A stretch of 64,000 nt of DNA, from NCBI GenBank assembly GCA_036186865.1, contig AP025042.1:35408487-35472486 (forward strand). Reading direction: 5' to 3'. The notes under the pieces were generated by a model that worked only from the letters and a program-made list of their open reading frames with translations, made no database searches and was not told where the DNA came from. Both the position numbers and the translations under genes were made by a program. Numbering within the stretch: the first letter of the stretch is position 1; every line of letters begins with the position of its first letter. Positions 35,453-46,098 of the stretch are shown piece after piece. The stretch comes from Eustoma russellianum (taxonomy: Eukaryota > Streptophyta > Magnoliopsida > Gentianales > Gentianaceae).

Positions 35453-35732
35453 TAAAAAATTTCAATAAAGCTCAAAAACGAATCAAATTTAAACACCAAG
35501 GCCACAAAACTAGGACGCTGAAGAAGTCCAACTCTTATGAGAAGATTCCACAACTAAAGATAGTAAAAACGCTTAAAGGTGGTATACCACATACAAGCAT
35601 ATGCCATTAGCTGCTTTGTTGACACAAAAAACTAACCCAAAAAAAAATGGAAACTTATCTACATTGAAGTCAAGACAAACTGTGAATAGAACCTCTAATG
35701 GACTTCGTAATCAGGGAAATTTTGTCTCAAGC

Positions 35733-38132
35733 TGTAGCGCCCCTCTCCCGAACCCTAACATCGAGAACGGTGCACCCGCCGTATCTCACTGAGGAGAATA
35801 CAAAGCGTCAAGTCGCCTTTCTACCTGTTCGAAATACTGTAGAATTTTTTTCGCGCGGAAACGAATTACAATTAATTAAACTCCATAAATAAAAGAACTG
35901 TCTCAATAAAACACTGAATCAGTACTAACAATAGCATCGATGTGCTAACTGTCTAATCAGAATAGTGACTAATGAAATCCCAACAGGATAATAACAAATG
36001 CCCGCAAGATCGTCCTGAGTCCTAAATGCGGCCATCAATCTGCCCACTCCACGGTATCGGCCCCGTCCTCAACAAAGACATAATCAAAAGTCTCTTCCTG
36101 CTCACCTGGTGGGGGGGGGGAAGTAGGGGTGAGTGACTGGGAAATCACTCAGTAGGCACCTGCCTCCAAGTAGTGCAAGCCAAACATACAACAATGATAT
36201 AGCACATAGCACATAGGACATGATATCACATAAGCATATGGTTACGGAAAAGTAATTCATTCCAGATAAGAATGCGCAACAACATGATGCATGCCCTACT
36301 ATGCATGTCACACGCAACAAAGTCATGTCACACAAGATGCCAATAACTCCGCCATGCAATGCATGATCCCGGGACCTAACTGAGTGGCTGTGGGTCGTAC
36401 CCACCCACAGTCACCATCCTGAGTGTACTTGGCCCCGCCACCGTACACCATCCTGAGCGCCCGTGACCCGTACGTCACGACCCACCATCATGCAAATGCA
36501 CGTGCCATGAATGCAAACAACACAATCGCCTGAGGCCCCTGGCCCATCCTCACCATCCTCCGGCACTCAAATCTAGGTTCATTTAATGATCGCCTGAGGC
36601 CCCTGGCCCATCCTCACCATCCTCCGGCACTCAAATCTAGGTTCATTTAATGGTCCGAGTAATGATTTAATGTTGTTTGATGGTAAACTTATTTTCCATG
36701 GCTTGTATATATTTATTATTCATTTTCTATATTTTTCCTCATTTATCCCTACTTTATTTCTATTTATTACCTAATTATTCAAATTATATAAATCATCATA
36801 ATTACTGAAATTTAATGAGAACATTTAAATCTCAGTATTTTATAATTTCTGGAATTTATTTATAATTTTCCGACATTTATCTATATTTTTCCTAAATTTA
36901 TTACTAGTTTAACTTAATTAAATAACTATTATACCAATTAAGAATTTATACTACAACCTTTAAAGAAAACCCACCTTGAGGCTGGCCCTATTCCAATTTG
37001 CCAGCCCTCAGCCCGCGTTCCCCCAGGCCCATGCGCGCTCCAGGTCCGGCCCGCCAGGGACCGGCCTGCCTCAGAATTTTTTTTTTTTTTTATAATATAG
37101 CTTATTGGGCCGACAGCAACTGGCCCGGACCGTTGGCCATTCGGCCCGGTCCGCGAAGCAGCCTTCCCCTTTTTTTTTATATATGATAGGATTGGGCCAG
37201 GACTGCTGCAAAGCAACCGGCCCGTTAAGGCTAGCCTGGCCCTCATCCAGGACCAGCGGCCCTGAGCTCCCCTCCAAGGCCTTCGGCCCTTTTATTTTTC
37301 TGCCCTTTTTTTTTTATTTAACGCAATTCCAGCGCTGGGAAGCGCGTACAGTCACTGTGTGCGTGCGCAGCCACGCGCTGCCGCTTCTGGCGGCGCGTGT
37401 GGCGGTCCGGCGGTCCCCGGCGACCGTTTTTCGTCCCCGATCTATATCCCCACCTATTTCCAGTCTATGGGAACCTATTCTAAGGCCAAAACAAATTGGA
37501 AATTACCTAATCATGCACTAGTTTTGCTATTTTGATTATCAAAGTTTTCCCTAAAATCAACAGTAACACACGCAGATATCAGCAACGCATACCACAGTCT
37601 GCAAGATCTCATGCTTTTCACAGATAATTGATATGTTATAGATTGCAACAATTAAAGCAACAAAAACACATAAAATATACCACCGAGGCATGCTTGAATT
37701 CGTAGCAATTGAAGGGGGAAAAGGAACCTACCTGGATGTAGAACGAATGCGCGATTACACGATTACCAAATGGGTTGAAAAGTCTAGCCTTTTTCTTTTC
37801 CTTTTTTTTTCTTCTCCTTTCTCTCTTTTCTTCCCTCTTTCTCCTTCCTCCTCTTCTTCCCTGCTGCTCTCACCCTCTCTCTATTTTCTTTTTCCTTAAC
37901 TTTCTTGTGATTCCTCCATTTCCCCTGCCCCCTGCCCCCTTTGTATCAACCGAATTGCAATTATGGGGGGAGACGGTTACTCCCCCCCATTAAGTCACGT
38001 AATCCCTTTTTTTTTGATTTATTTATTATTTATTTATTTTTTTTTCCTTTCTTTATCCTAACACTTACTTAAATTAAATATTCCTAATATTATTTCTTTC
38101 TTCTTTTCTTTTTGTTTTAAACGGTTATAACA
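35733..38132 (-). repeat. Tek-2 3' LTR
   Basis: 2400 bp, TGTAGCGCCCC...GGTTATAACA. Contains a 64-bp exact-looking tandem duplication (36525-36588, 36589-36652), a poly-G run at about 36110-36120 that varies in length between the LTRs, and a GC-rich stretch with CCCGG and long T runs (about 37000-37440). Open frames in it do not resemble proteins. Confidence 0.93.
36525..36652. repeat. 64-bp tandem duplication in Tek-2 LTR
   Basis: Two copies of a unit starting ATCGCCTGAGGCCCCTGGCC. The same pair occurs in the other LTR at 44015-44142. CACCATCCTGAG-type words just to the left (36410-36460) extend the repetitive zone. Confidence 0.92.
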
Positions 38133-38145
38133 TTCTACCCACCTT
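38133..38145 (-). other. Tek-2 polypurine tract
   Basis: Minus strand AAGGTGGGTAGAA directly before the 3' LTR; weaker than in Tek-1 because of two T residues. Confidence 0.6.
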
Positions 38146-38210
38146 ACAAAAGTTTCGTCCTCGAAACTTGTTGTGACCTAACAGTTGAGACCGGAAAGAT
38201 TCAACATACC

Positions 38211-41200
38211 TTAATCGAAGAGCTCGGGGTAGCGTTCGCGCATCTGGTCCTCCAGCTCCCAAGTCGCTTCGTTCTCGCGATGATTGCTCCATTGTACCTT
38301 GACATATGGAATGATTCTCCTCCTCAGCACTTGGTCCTTACGGTCTATAATCCTAACCGGTGTCTCTTCATATGATGTATCCGGTCTGATCCTTAAAGGT
38401 GGTGTGTCCAGTACATGACTCGGATCTGGAACATACTTCCCCAACTGGGATACATGGAATACATTATGCACCTGGGCTAGTGCTGGCGGTAACGCCAACC
38501 GATAAGCTAACGGACCAATCTTTTCGAGCACTTCGTAGGGACCAATGTATCGAGGCCTTAGCTTACCCTTCAGACCAAACCTCGCAACACCCTTCATCGG
38601 TGATACCTTTAGATAAACCTTTTCTCCCACATCAAAATCCAACGGACGCCTCTTCGAGTCAGCCCAACTCTTACTTCTGTCTTGAGCAACCTTAAGCCTT
38701 TCTCGAATCAACTTAACCTTCTCCTTAGTTTGCTCAACTAGCTCTGGACCTGTAATAGCGCGCTCTCCCACTTCATCCCAAAGAATAGGGGATCTACACT
38801 TACGCCCATAAAGCGCCTCAAATGGTGCCATGCCGATGGCGCTATGATAACTGTTATTATAGGAGAACTCAATCAATTTGATCATACCGCCTTTGAAATC
38901 GATGGCGCACGCTCTCAGCATATCTTCCAACGTCTGTATGGTTCTCTCTGATTGCCCATCCGTCTGCGGGTGAAATGCGGTACTCAATCGTAGTTCAGTC
39001 CCCATCCTTTTCTGACATGCTGACCAAAACTTGGAAGTAAATTTTGAATCACGATCGGAGACAATACTGATCGGGACGCCATGTAGACTGATGATGTTGT
39101 CGATATAGAGTGTAACCAATCTCTCCAGAGTTACATCATTTGGCACCGGTAGGAAATGTGCGGACTTAGTCAAACGGTCAACAATCACCCATATCATGTC
39201 ATTACCATTCCTTGTCCTCGGAAACCCCACCACAAAATCCATCGTCACGTGCTCCCATTTCCATTCAGGGATCTCTAACGGCATCAACAAGCCCCCTGGT
39301 CTCTGGTGCTCTGCCTTGACTCGCTGACATACTAGACATCTCTCAATGAACTCGGCTATATGTCTCTTCATACCGTTCCACCAATAATGTTTCTTCAAGT
39401 CATTATACATCTTTGTGGCACCCGGATGGATAGACAACTTTGAATTGTGTGCCTCCTTCAGTACCGTCCTTCTAAGATCCTCAACCTCCGGAACACATAA
39501 CCTCCCTTGAAACCACATACTGCCGTCGTCATGGATTTGAAAACCATCAACCTGACTAGTCATCATCCTCTCTCGAATCTCACTAAGTGCCATGTCTCCC
39601 TTTTGCGCCTCTTTGATCTGCTCGATCAAAGATGGGGTGATGATCAATGCTGCCAAAACATTAGCTGTGGAGTCCACGATATCAAGATCCAACTCTGCCA
39701 TATCCCTCTCCAACGGCGTCTGTCTGGCATGACTGGACTTCCTACTCAACGCATCCGCTACTCGATTCGCCTTTCCTGGATGATAGCTAATAGTCAGGTC
39801 ATAGTCTTTCAACAACTCAAGCCATCTCCTTTGTCGCATGTTCAGCTCCTTCTGAGTGAATAAGTACTTCAAACTCTTATGATCCGTGAATACTTCGCAC
39901 TTCACTCCATAAAGGTAATGACGCCAGATCTTAAGTGCGAAAACTACGGCAGCTAGCTCCAGGTCATGAGTCGGATAATTCTGTTCATATGGCTTCAACT
40001 GGCGTGACGCATATGCGATCACCTTGTCGTTCTGCATCAGGACACATCCTGAAAAGAAAGAGATTAGACCAGGTGGTAACATATATCAACTTACTCGAAG
40101 TCTTATGCACATACCTAGCCCATTCTTCGATGCGTCACTATAGATGATGAACCCTTCCGAACCTGAGGGTTGAGCAAGTATAGGGGCTGTCGTCAATCGT
40201 CTTTTAAGTTCTGCGAAACTCTGCTCACACTCAGCGGTCCATATAAATTTTGACTTTTTCTGAGTCAACCTGCTCAGTGGCACCGCAATAGACGAGAACC
40301 CTTCTACGAACTTCCTGTAGTAGCCAGCCAGGCCTAGAAAACTCCTCACTTCTGTCACATTAGTCGGTCTGGGCCACTCAGTAATAGCCTCAATCTTCTT
40401 AGGGTCCACAGAGATTCCTTCTTCCGAAACCACATGCCCCAAGAAGGCAACGCTCTTCAACCAGAACTCGCATTTACTAAACTTGGCGTATAACTTCTTC
40501 TGCCTGAGTACTTCTAGAACCTCTCTCAAATGTGTTTCGTGCAATTCCTCATTCGGAGAATAGATCAGAATGTCATCGATAAAGACCACAACGAACTTGT
40601 CCAGCTGATCTCTGAACACCGTCTTCATCAAGTCCATGAAAGCTGCAGGGGCATTAGTCAGACCGAATGGCATTACTAAGAATTCATAGTGGCCATATCT
40701 AGTGCGAAAAGCAGTCTTCGCTACGTCCTCTGCTTTAATCCTCAGCTGATGATATCCGGAACGAAGATCAATCTTGGAGAATACATTAGCTCCCTGAAGG
40801 ATACCAAAGTTGATGAGTCATTTGTAAAGTTTTACGGTGGTAATTTGAATTACATTGAATTAAAGGTACCTTTAACTGATCGAATAGGTCCTCGATCCGG
40901 GGTAGATGATACTTGTTCTTGATTGTGATCTTATTAATCTCTCGATAATCGATGCAGAGTCTCATACTGCCATCCTTCTTTTTCACGAACAAGACAGGAG
41001 CTCCCCATGGTGAGACGCTGGGTCGAATGAATTTTCGGTCCAGTAACTCCTGTAGCTGCTCTTTTAGTTCCTTTAACTCCGCCGGAGCCATTCTGTACGG
41101 TGCCTTCGATATTGGCTCAGCACCTGGCAGTAAATTAATCTCAAACTCTACCTCCCGACTGGGCGGTAGTCCTGGCAGCTCTTCGGGAAATACATCTTTA

Positions 41201-41711
41201 TATTCATTCACCACTGGTATCGAGTCTATCAAGGGTACCTCTTTTTCTGCACCAATAACATATACAAGAAAGCATTGATTACCTTTCCTCAATGCCTTGT
41301 GTGCCTGCGCTGCACTCATGTAAATCTTCTTAGGCGCCTTATGAAGCTTGTAATCCCCTTGAAAAGTGGTTTCCTGCTTATTCTGTGTCTGCATACGGAC
41401 CTGCTTCTCACGACAGTCGATCTTGGCCTCATGCTTAGCCAGAAAATCCATGCCCAGAATAATATCAAAATCTTGCATTTGGATAGGTATCAGAGTCGCT
41501 GTGAACTCCAACTCATTAATCTCCATTGAACAATCTCGGCACTGATAATGTGATACAATCACCTGGTCACCAGCGGTCTGGACACGGTAAGGGATCTCCA
41601 ATCGTTCTGGTGGAATATTTAGACTCTTAACAACTCTCCTGGCGATAAATGAATGACTGGCCCCACTATCGAAAAGGACGTAGACTGGGACCTTGTTAAT
41701 CAGTATCTCAC
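38211..41711 (-). CDS. pol: Tek-2 pol: protease, RT, RNase H, integrase, chromodomain (three coding blocks)
   Basis: Coding blocks 41711-40870, 40793-40115 and 40048-38211 (stop), joined to gag by the intron at 41712-41803. Counted in the spliced 1503-residue polyprotein from the gag ATG at 42956: protease LFDSGASHSF near 396; RT with RLCIDYREINK, and catalytic FIDD at 736-739; RNase H with SDASKNGLG at about 883-891; integrase zinc finger (HPGATK, CLVCQRVK); catalytic D1162, D1223 and E1259, the last two with 35 residues between; a chromodomain-like C-terminus (NEATWELEDQM). No stop or frameshift in any block. The products would cut the polyprotein, copy RNA to DNA and integrate it. Chromodomains target chromovirus integration to particular chromatin. 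Without splicing, Pol could not be made as one protein. Confidence 0.9.
40049..40114 (-). other. Candidate GT-AG intron in Tek-2 RNase H (66 nt)
   Basis: Minus-strand donor CTAG|GTATGTGC, acceptor TCTTTCTTTTCAG|G after a clear pyrimidine tract. Removal joins SDASKNGL-G to CVLMQNDK through a split glycine codon. Unspliced reading stops a few codons into the intron. Tek-1 has the same codons contiguous (near 3330), so the intron is absent there. Confidence 0.88.
40794..40869 (-). other. Candidate GT-AG intron in Tek-2 RT (76 nt)
   Basis: Minus-strand donor TTAAAG|GTACCTTTAATTC, acceptor GGTATCCTTCAG|G. It separates LFDQLK from GANVFSKIDLRSG; 76 is not a multiple of 3, and its removal restores the frame. 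Same site as 4011-4082 in Tek-1. Confidence 0.88.
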
Positions 41712-41803
41712 CTAACATGGGCAGGGTTATACTTATAACACATAACCACAGACGGAGAAGTACTTAAAACAAATTCGGATTATAACACTTAATTAAAGTG
41801 TAC
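41712..41803 (-). other. Candidate gag-pol intron of Tek-2 (92 nt)
   Basis: Minus-strand donor GCAG|GTACACTTTAA, acceptor CCCATGTTAG|G; AT-rich between GC-rich coding blocks. Removal joins gag (codon at 41804) to protease (next codon at 41709). The gag stop (41793-41795) is inside. Confidence 0.9.
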
Positions 41804-42956
41804 CTGCTACAACGTCGCTGGTGTCCTCGACATCGGCGTGCGACATGACATGTACTCGGGCATTCGTCTTTGGCCTCCCCTTCTGCTGTGGCTGGCTCTG
41901 CTGAGGTGGGGGTGCCTGTCCCTGCGCGGGGCAATCTTTGGCAAAGTGCCCAGGAGTGCCGCATCTGTAGCATACGTCTCTATTCCTCCAACACTGGCCT
42001 AGGTGAAGGCGCCCACACTGAGCACATGGTGGGGTGGGTGCCACGGCCCTAATCGGCTGTGCATGAGTCGCTGCTGGTCCCTCAATGGCAAGGGGCTGAG
42101 TAAATGGTCTCTGCTGCTGTGGTGGTCGGTAAGAGTGTCCTGGCTGCTGGCGGCGTGGTACCTTCAGCCATCTACCTGATCTCCCGGAACGATACTCCTC
42201 ACGTGGCCTCTTTGCTCGGTCCTCTGCTGCAACCCTCCTGAGGTCACTCTCCGCATCACGGCACACCTCCAGTAACTCCTCGAATGTCCCCGGTCTCGCA
42301 CAAATAATCAAAGTCTGAATGCGAGAACTCAGTCCTGTCTTAAACTTGGACATCTTTGCCCTCTCGTTATCCATAACGGAAGGCATGTATTTCCCCAAGG
42401 CATGAAATCTCTCTGAATATTGATCCACAGTCATGGACCCCTGTGTAAGCAGCTGAAACTCAGTCATCCTCCTCTGTAAAGCACTCTCGGGAATATAGTG
42501 CTTCTCGTATTCTTCCTTGAACTGGGCCCAAGTCAACTGTGGGGTCAGTCTACGCTGTACGCCAAGCCACCAATCTCTAGCATCACCCTCGAAAAATGGA
42601 ACTACCACCTCCACCTTCAACTCATCCGGCACCTGCAGTAACCTCAACTGCTCTGTCACATTCTCGAGCCAGATCTCGGCCTCCTCTGGCCGGTTAGTAC
42701 CCCTAAACATCGGTACCCGGGAGTGCTGCATCTCTCTATAATAGAATCGAAGTCCCAGGGGTGGTGGTGGTGGTGGCTGCTGCTGCTGCTGCTCCTGCTG
42801 CTGCTGCTGCAGGTGAGCCATCTGTGCCTGCTGCTGGGCCACCAAGGTAGTCAGGGTGGCTAGAGTGTCCGCAAGGACTTGGGGTATGGCCCCCTGACCC
42901 TGGTGGTCGTCACCGTCGTGCCCTCCATTTCCTGCTGGTTCACGTCGTGGAGGCAT
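41793..42956 (-). CDS. gag: Tek-2 Gag
   Basis: 387 codons from MPPRRE (42954-42956), preferred over the upstream in-frame ATG at 42986 because Tek-3 Gag also begins MPPRR. A proline/glutamine-rich stretch is followed by the Ty3-gypsy capsid core (WLENVTEQL, WWLGVQRRL, YIPESALQRRMTEF), a basic RKP/RSGR region and a zinc knuckle CYRCGTPGHFAKDC at about 329-342, preceded by a CAQCGRLHLGQC finger. It builds the particle and packages element RNA. The stop comes three codons after the split glycine codon of the candidate splice donor, so this form needs unspliced RNA; splicing extends it into Pol. Confidence 0.9.
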   Translation of the reverse strand: MPPRREPAGNGGHDGDDHQGQGAIPQVLADTLATLTTLVAQQQAQMAHLQQQQQEQQQQQPPPPPPLGLRFYYREMQHSRVPMFRGTNRPEEAEIWLENVTEQLRLLQVPDELKVEVVVPFFEGDARDWWLGVQRRLTPQLTWAQFKEEYEKHYIPESALQRRMTEFQLLTQGSMTVDQYSERFHALGKYMPSVMDNERAKMSKFKTGLSSRIQTLIICARPGTFEELLEVCRDAESDLRRVAAEDRAKRPREEYRSGRSGRWLKVPRRQQPGHSYRPPQQQRPFTQPLAIEGPAATHAQPIRAVAPTPPCAQCGRLHLGQCWRNRDVCYRCGTPGHFAKDCPAQGQAPPPQQSQPQQKGRPKTNARVHVMSHADVEDTSDVVAGTL

Positions 42957-43205
42957 TTTCCTGGAGTTCGAGTTCATGAAAAACAAGCAGGTCAGTAAAT
43001 AAGTAAATAAAAATAACTAGCCGATTCCGATATAGAACGGTAATAAACAAGAAAAGCTCACCGTCGGCACACACCTCCCTTAGCCCGATCATAACTTAGG
43101 TCTACTTCATTTATTAAGAACATATTATCGTTTCTAGGGAAGATCATAGCTTATGTCTAGGTGATCTAGTTAATCCTGCGTTCCTGAGGCGGATCTGAAG
43201 CCTCG

Positions 43206-43217
43206 GCTCTGATACCA
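43206..43217 (-). other. Tek-2 primer-binding site
   Basis: Minus strand TGGTATCAGAGC (iMet complement), two bases from the 5' LTR at 43220. Confidence 0.92.
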
Positions 43218-43219
43218 CC

Positions 43220-44710
43220 TGTAGCGCCCCTCTCCCGAACCCTAACATCGAGAATGGTGCACCCGCCGTATCTCACTGAGGAGAATACAAAGCGTCAAGT
43301 CGCCTTTCTACCTGTTCGAAATACTGTAGAATTTTTTTCGCGCGGAAACGAATTACAATTAATTAAACTCCATAAATAAAAGAACTGTCTCAATAAAACA
43401 CTGAATCAGTACTAACAATAGCATCGATGTGCTAACTGTCTAATCAGAATAGTGACTAATGAAATCCCAACAGGATAATAACAAATGCCCGCAAGATCGT
43501 CCTGAGTCCTAAATGCGGCCATCAATCTGCCCACTCCACGGTATCGGCCCCGTCCTCAACAAAGACATAATCAAAAGTCTCTTCCTGCTCACCTGGTGGG
43601 GGGGGGGGGAAAGTAGGGGTGAGTGACTGGGAAATCACTCAGTAGGCACCTGCCTCCAAGTAGTGCAAGCCAAACATACAACAATGATATAGCACATAGC
43701 ACATAGGACATGATATCACATAAGCATATGGTTACGGAAAAGTAATTCATTCCAGATAAGAATGCGCAACAACATGATGCATGCCCTACTATGCATGTCA
43801 CACGCAACAAAGTCATGTCACACAAGATGCCAATAACTCCGCCATGCAATGCATGATCCCGGGACCTAACTGAGTGGCTGTGGGTCGTACCCACCCACAG
43901 TCACCATCCTGAGTGTACTTGGCCCCGCCACCGTACACCATCCTGAGCGCCCGTGACCCGTACGTCACGACCCACCATCATGCAAATGCACGTGCCATGA
44001 ATGCAAACAACACAATCGCCTGAGGCCCCTGGCCCATCCTCACCATCCTCCGGCACTCAAATCTAGGTTCATTTAATGATCGCCTGAGGCCCCTGGCCCA
44101 TCCTCACCATCCTCCGGCACTCAAATCTAGGTTCATTTAATGGTCCGAGTAATGATTTAATGTTGTTTGATGGTAAACTTATTTTCCATGGCTTGTATAT
44201 ATTTATTATTCATTTTCTATATTTTTCCTCATTTATCCCTACTTTATTTCTATTTATTACCTAATTATTCAAATTATATAAATCATCATAATTACTGAAA
44301 TTTAATGAGAACATTTAAATCTCAGTATTTTATAATTTCTGGAATTTATTTATAATTTTCCGACATTTATCTATATTTTTCCTAAATTTATTACTAGTTT
44401 AACTTAATTAAATAACTATTATACCAATTAAGAATTTATACTACAACCTTTAAAGAAAACCCACCTTGAGGCTGGCCCTATTCCAATTTNNNNNNNNNNC
44501 CCCTGCCCCCTGCCCCCTTTGTATCAACCGAATTGCAATTATGGGGGGAGACGGTTACTCCCCCATTAAGTCACGTAATCCTTTTTTTTTTTGATTTATT
44601 TATTATTTATTTATTTATTTTTTCCTTTCTTTATCCTAACACTTACTTAAATTAAATATTCCTAATATTATTTCTTTCTTCTTTTCTTTTTGTTTTAAAC
44701 GGTTATAACA
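43220..44710 (-). repeat. Tek-2 5' LTR, with assembly gap
   Basis: Matches 35733-38132 nearly base for base outside the gap, differing mainly in homopolymer lengths. The region equal to 37000-37921 is missing at the N run. Confidence 0.92.
44490..44499. other. Assembly gap (10 N)
   Basis: The other LTR shows about 922 bp between the same flanks (36999 and 37922), so the ten Ns are a placeholder, not a length. The missing piece includes the GC-rich and poly-T part of the LTR. Confidence 0.95.
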
Positions 44711-44715
44711 CAAGC

Positions 44716-45675
44716 CGTCTACTTTTGATAGTCAAATAAATAACAATCAAAAGTATTAAGGCTACCACACAAAACAAAGGATAAACACCAATTATGCAAG
44801 ACGCTAGTTTGCAAAACAGATCCAATGTTTTACATTAACACGATTCAACCTAATGTTCATCACCTATATGACCATTCTCCATTAATCAAGAATCCGCCGC
44901 CAAAAAAATAAAATAAAAATAAAAAATAAAAAGACAGAAGATGCAACTGAAAAGATCCATTAACTTCTCTGATCTCTGGAGCATTTGCAGTTTGAGATAG
45001 TAATGATGATCATAATAATATAGGTGATAAACATCAAGGACGAATTTGGCCAAATTGACATGATGGGGACTCATTTGGGGAGGTGGAAAATAATCATAAA
45101 CACAAAGAACAAAGAATTGTGAGAAAATTGGTCATTTTCACACAAAGGATTAGGCCTACAACAAGAAAAGACCTTTCAGTATCAATCCCTCCTCACAGAA
45201 ATCACATGTGTAACTCTTTGCTTATATATTTACTATACTGAGGCAGATATCAGATATATATATACAAAGCAACCCCAAGTTTCACGCAAGATTCTCCATT
45301 CTTAAAGTTTGAAAAGCTTACGCAAACGTCTAAAAGATAAAAAAAAAAAAAAACACCCAAAGCACATCCATCACATAGAAAAGTACTTAAAGAAACAAAC
45401 CATGGTCATGGTTTCCTAGATATCTTAGACGTTAAAAATAGTTGTCAAGGGCCATAATATTTAGATGACAACTACTGCATTCATTAAATATACCTTTTGG
45501 GTCATCTAGGACGTGTGTGACTATTCTTTTCTAGCAATATCTAAAGACATAATGATATAGTAAGCCCATAAGTATCCAGTGAGTTCTGAGGAATAGAAAT
45601 GTCAAAATGGAAAATTCTTAGCAGGATAGTTAATGTGTTCACTCCAACTTCTCCCAAGCAAGAGATAATCTACAT
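44716..45675. other. Cop-H internal DNA of unknown origin
   Basis: Lies between Tek-2 and Cop-3, within Cop-H, upstream of gag on the element strand. AT-rich, with runs of A (44905-44935, 45340-45352). Only a 62-codon minus-strand frame (44886-45074) without recognisable domain. It does not resemble copia gag, so it may be captured host DNA like 53139-53500. Confidence 0.45.
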
Positions 45676-45680
45676 GTCCA

Positions 45681-46098
45681 TGTAAGGCCAAAATAAGTAG
45701 CGGAAGCAGAAAAGTTACCTCCGTCCATTATCGCTTAGTCGTCGCCTTCGAATCTGAAGCCTCTTGCAGAGAGAATCCTTGCGGAAATGGAGTCTTCCAG
45801 CCTATGCCTATCTGAATGCTGTATAGCTATGATTGATGGAATATCACAGGCCCTCTATTTATAGGCTAGGCTGGGGACCCCCTTCCATATTTGACTGCCA
45901 ATTAATTCCTTCCATCAAGGAAACTTAATAATTGACAATCAATCAGAATCAAATCAGATAATTAATGCAGTCAATAATTGCAACGTATCTAGCCAATATA
46001 ATGTACGGATACATTATACATGTGATCCACATTAGTGATTTATAAATAAATCACGAGATTATAGCAATCAATTATAATTAATATAATTGATTCTAACA
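45681..46098 (-). repeat. Cop-3 3' LTR
   Basis: 418 bp, ending TTCTAACA; followed on the plus strand by TTCTCCCACTTGGATC, the inverse of a weak polypurine tract. CCTCTATTTATAGG near 45852-45866 includes TATTTATA, a possible inverted TATA box. Confidence 0.9.

Larger units (their letters stand above)
35733..44710 (-). mobile_element. Tek-2: intact-looking Tekay/Del Ty3-gypsy element
   Basis: LTRs 35733-38132 and 43220-44710 are nearly identical, with TSD CAAGC at 35728-35732 and 44711-44715. Gag is open; pol is open once three GT-AG introns are removed. The right LTR is shorter only because an assembly gap of 10 N replaces about 0.92 kb. The youngest-looking insertion in the window and the only one with an undamaged coding set. 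Confidence 0.93.

Noticed and set aside
37105..37521. 138-codon plus-strand frame in GC-rich DNA
   Set aside because: It lies in the Tek-2 LTR, has low-complexity proline/arginine composition from CCCGG-type repeats and poly-T, and no domain.
41712..41803. Gag-pol boundary segments as ordinary frameshift or readthrough signals
   Set aside because: The relative frame differs in all three elements (lengths 82, 92, 84), there is no common slippery site, and each has matching GT and AG ends at the same codon.
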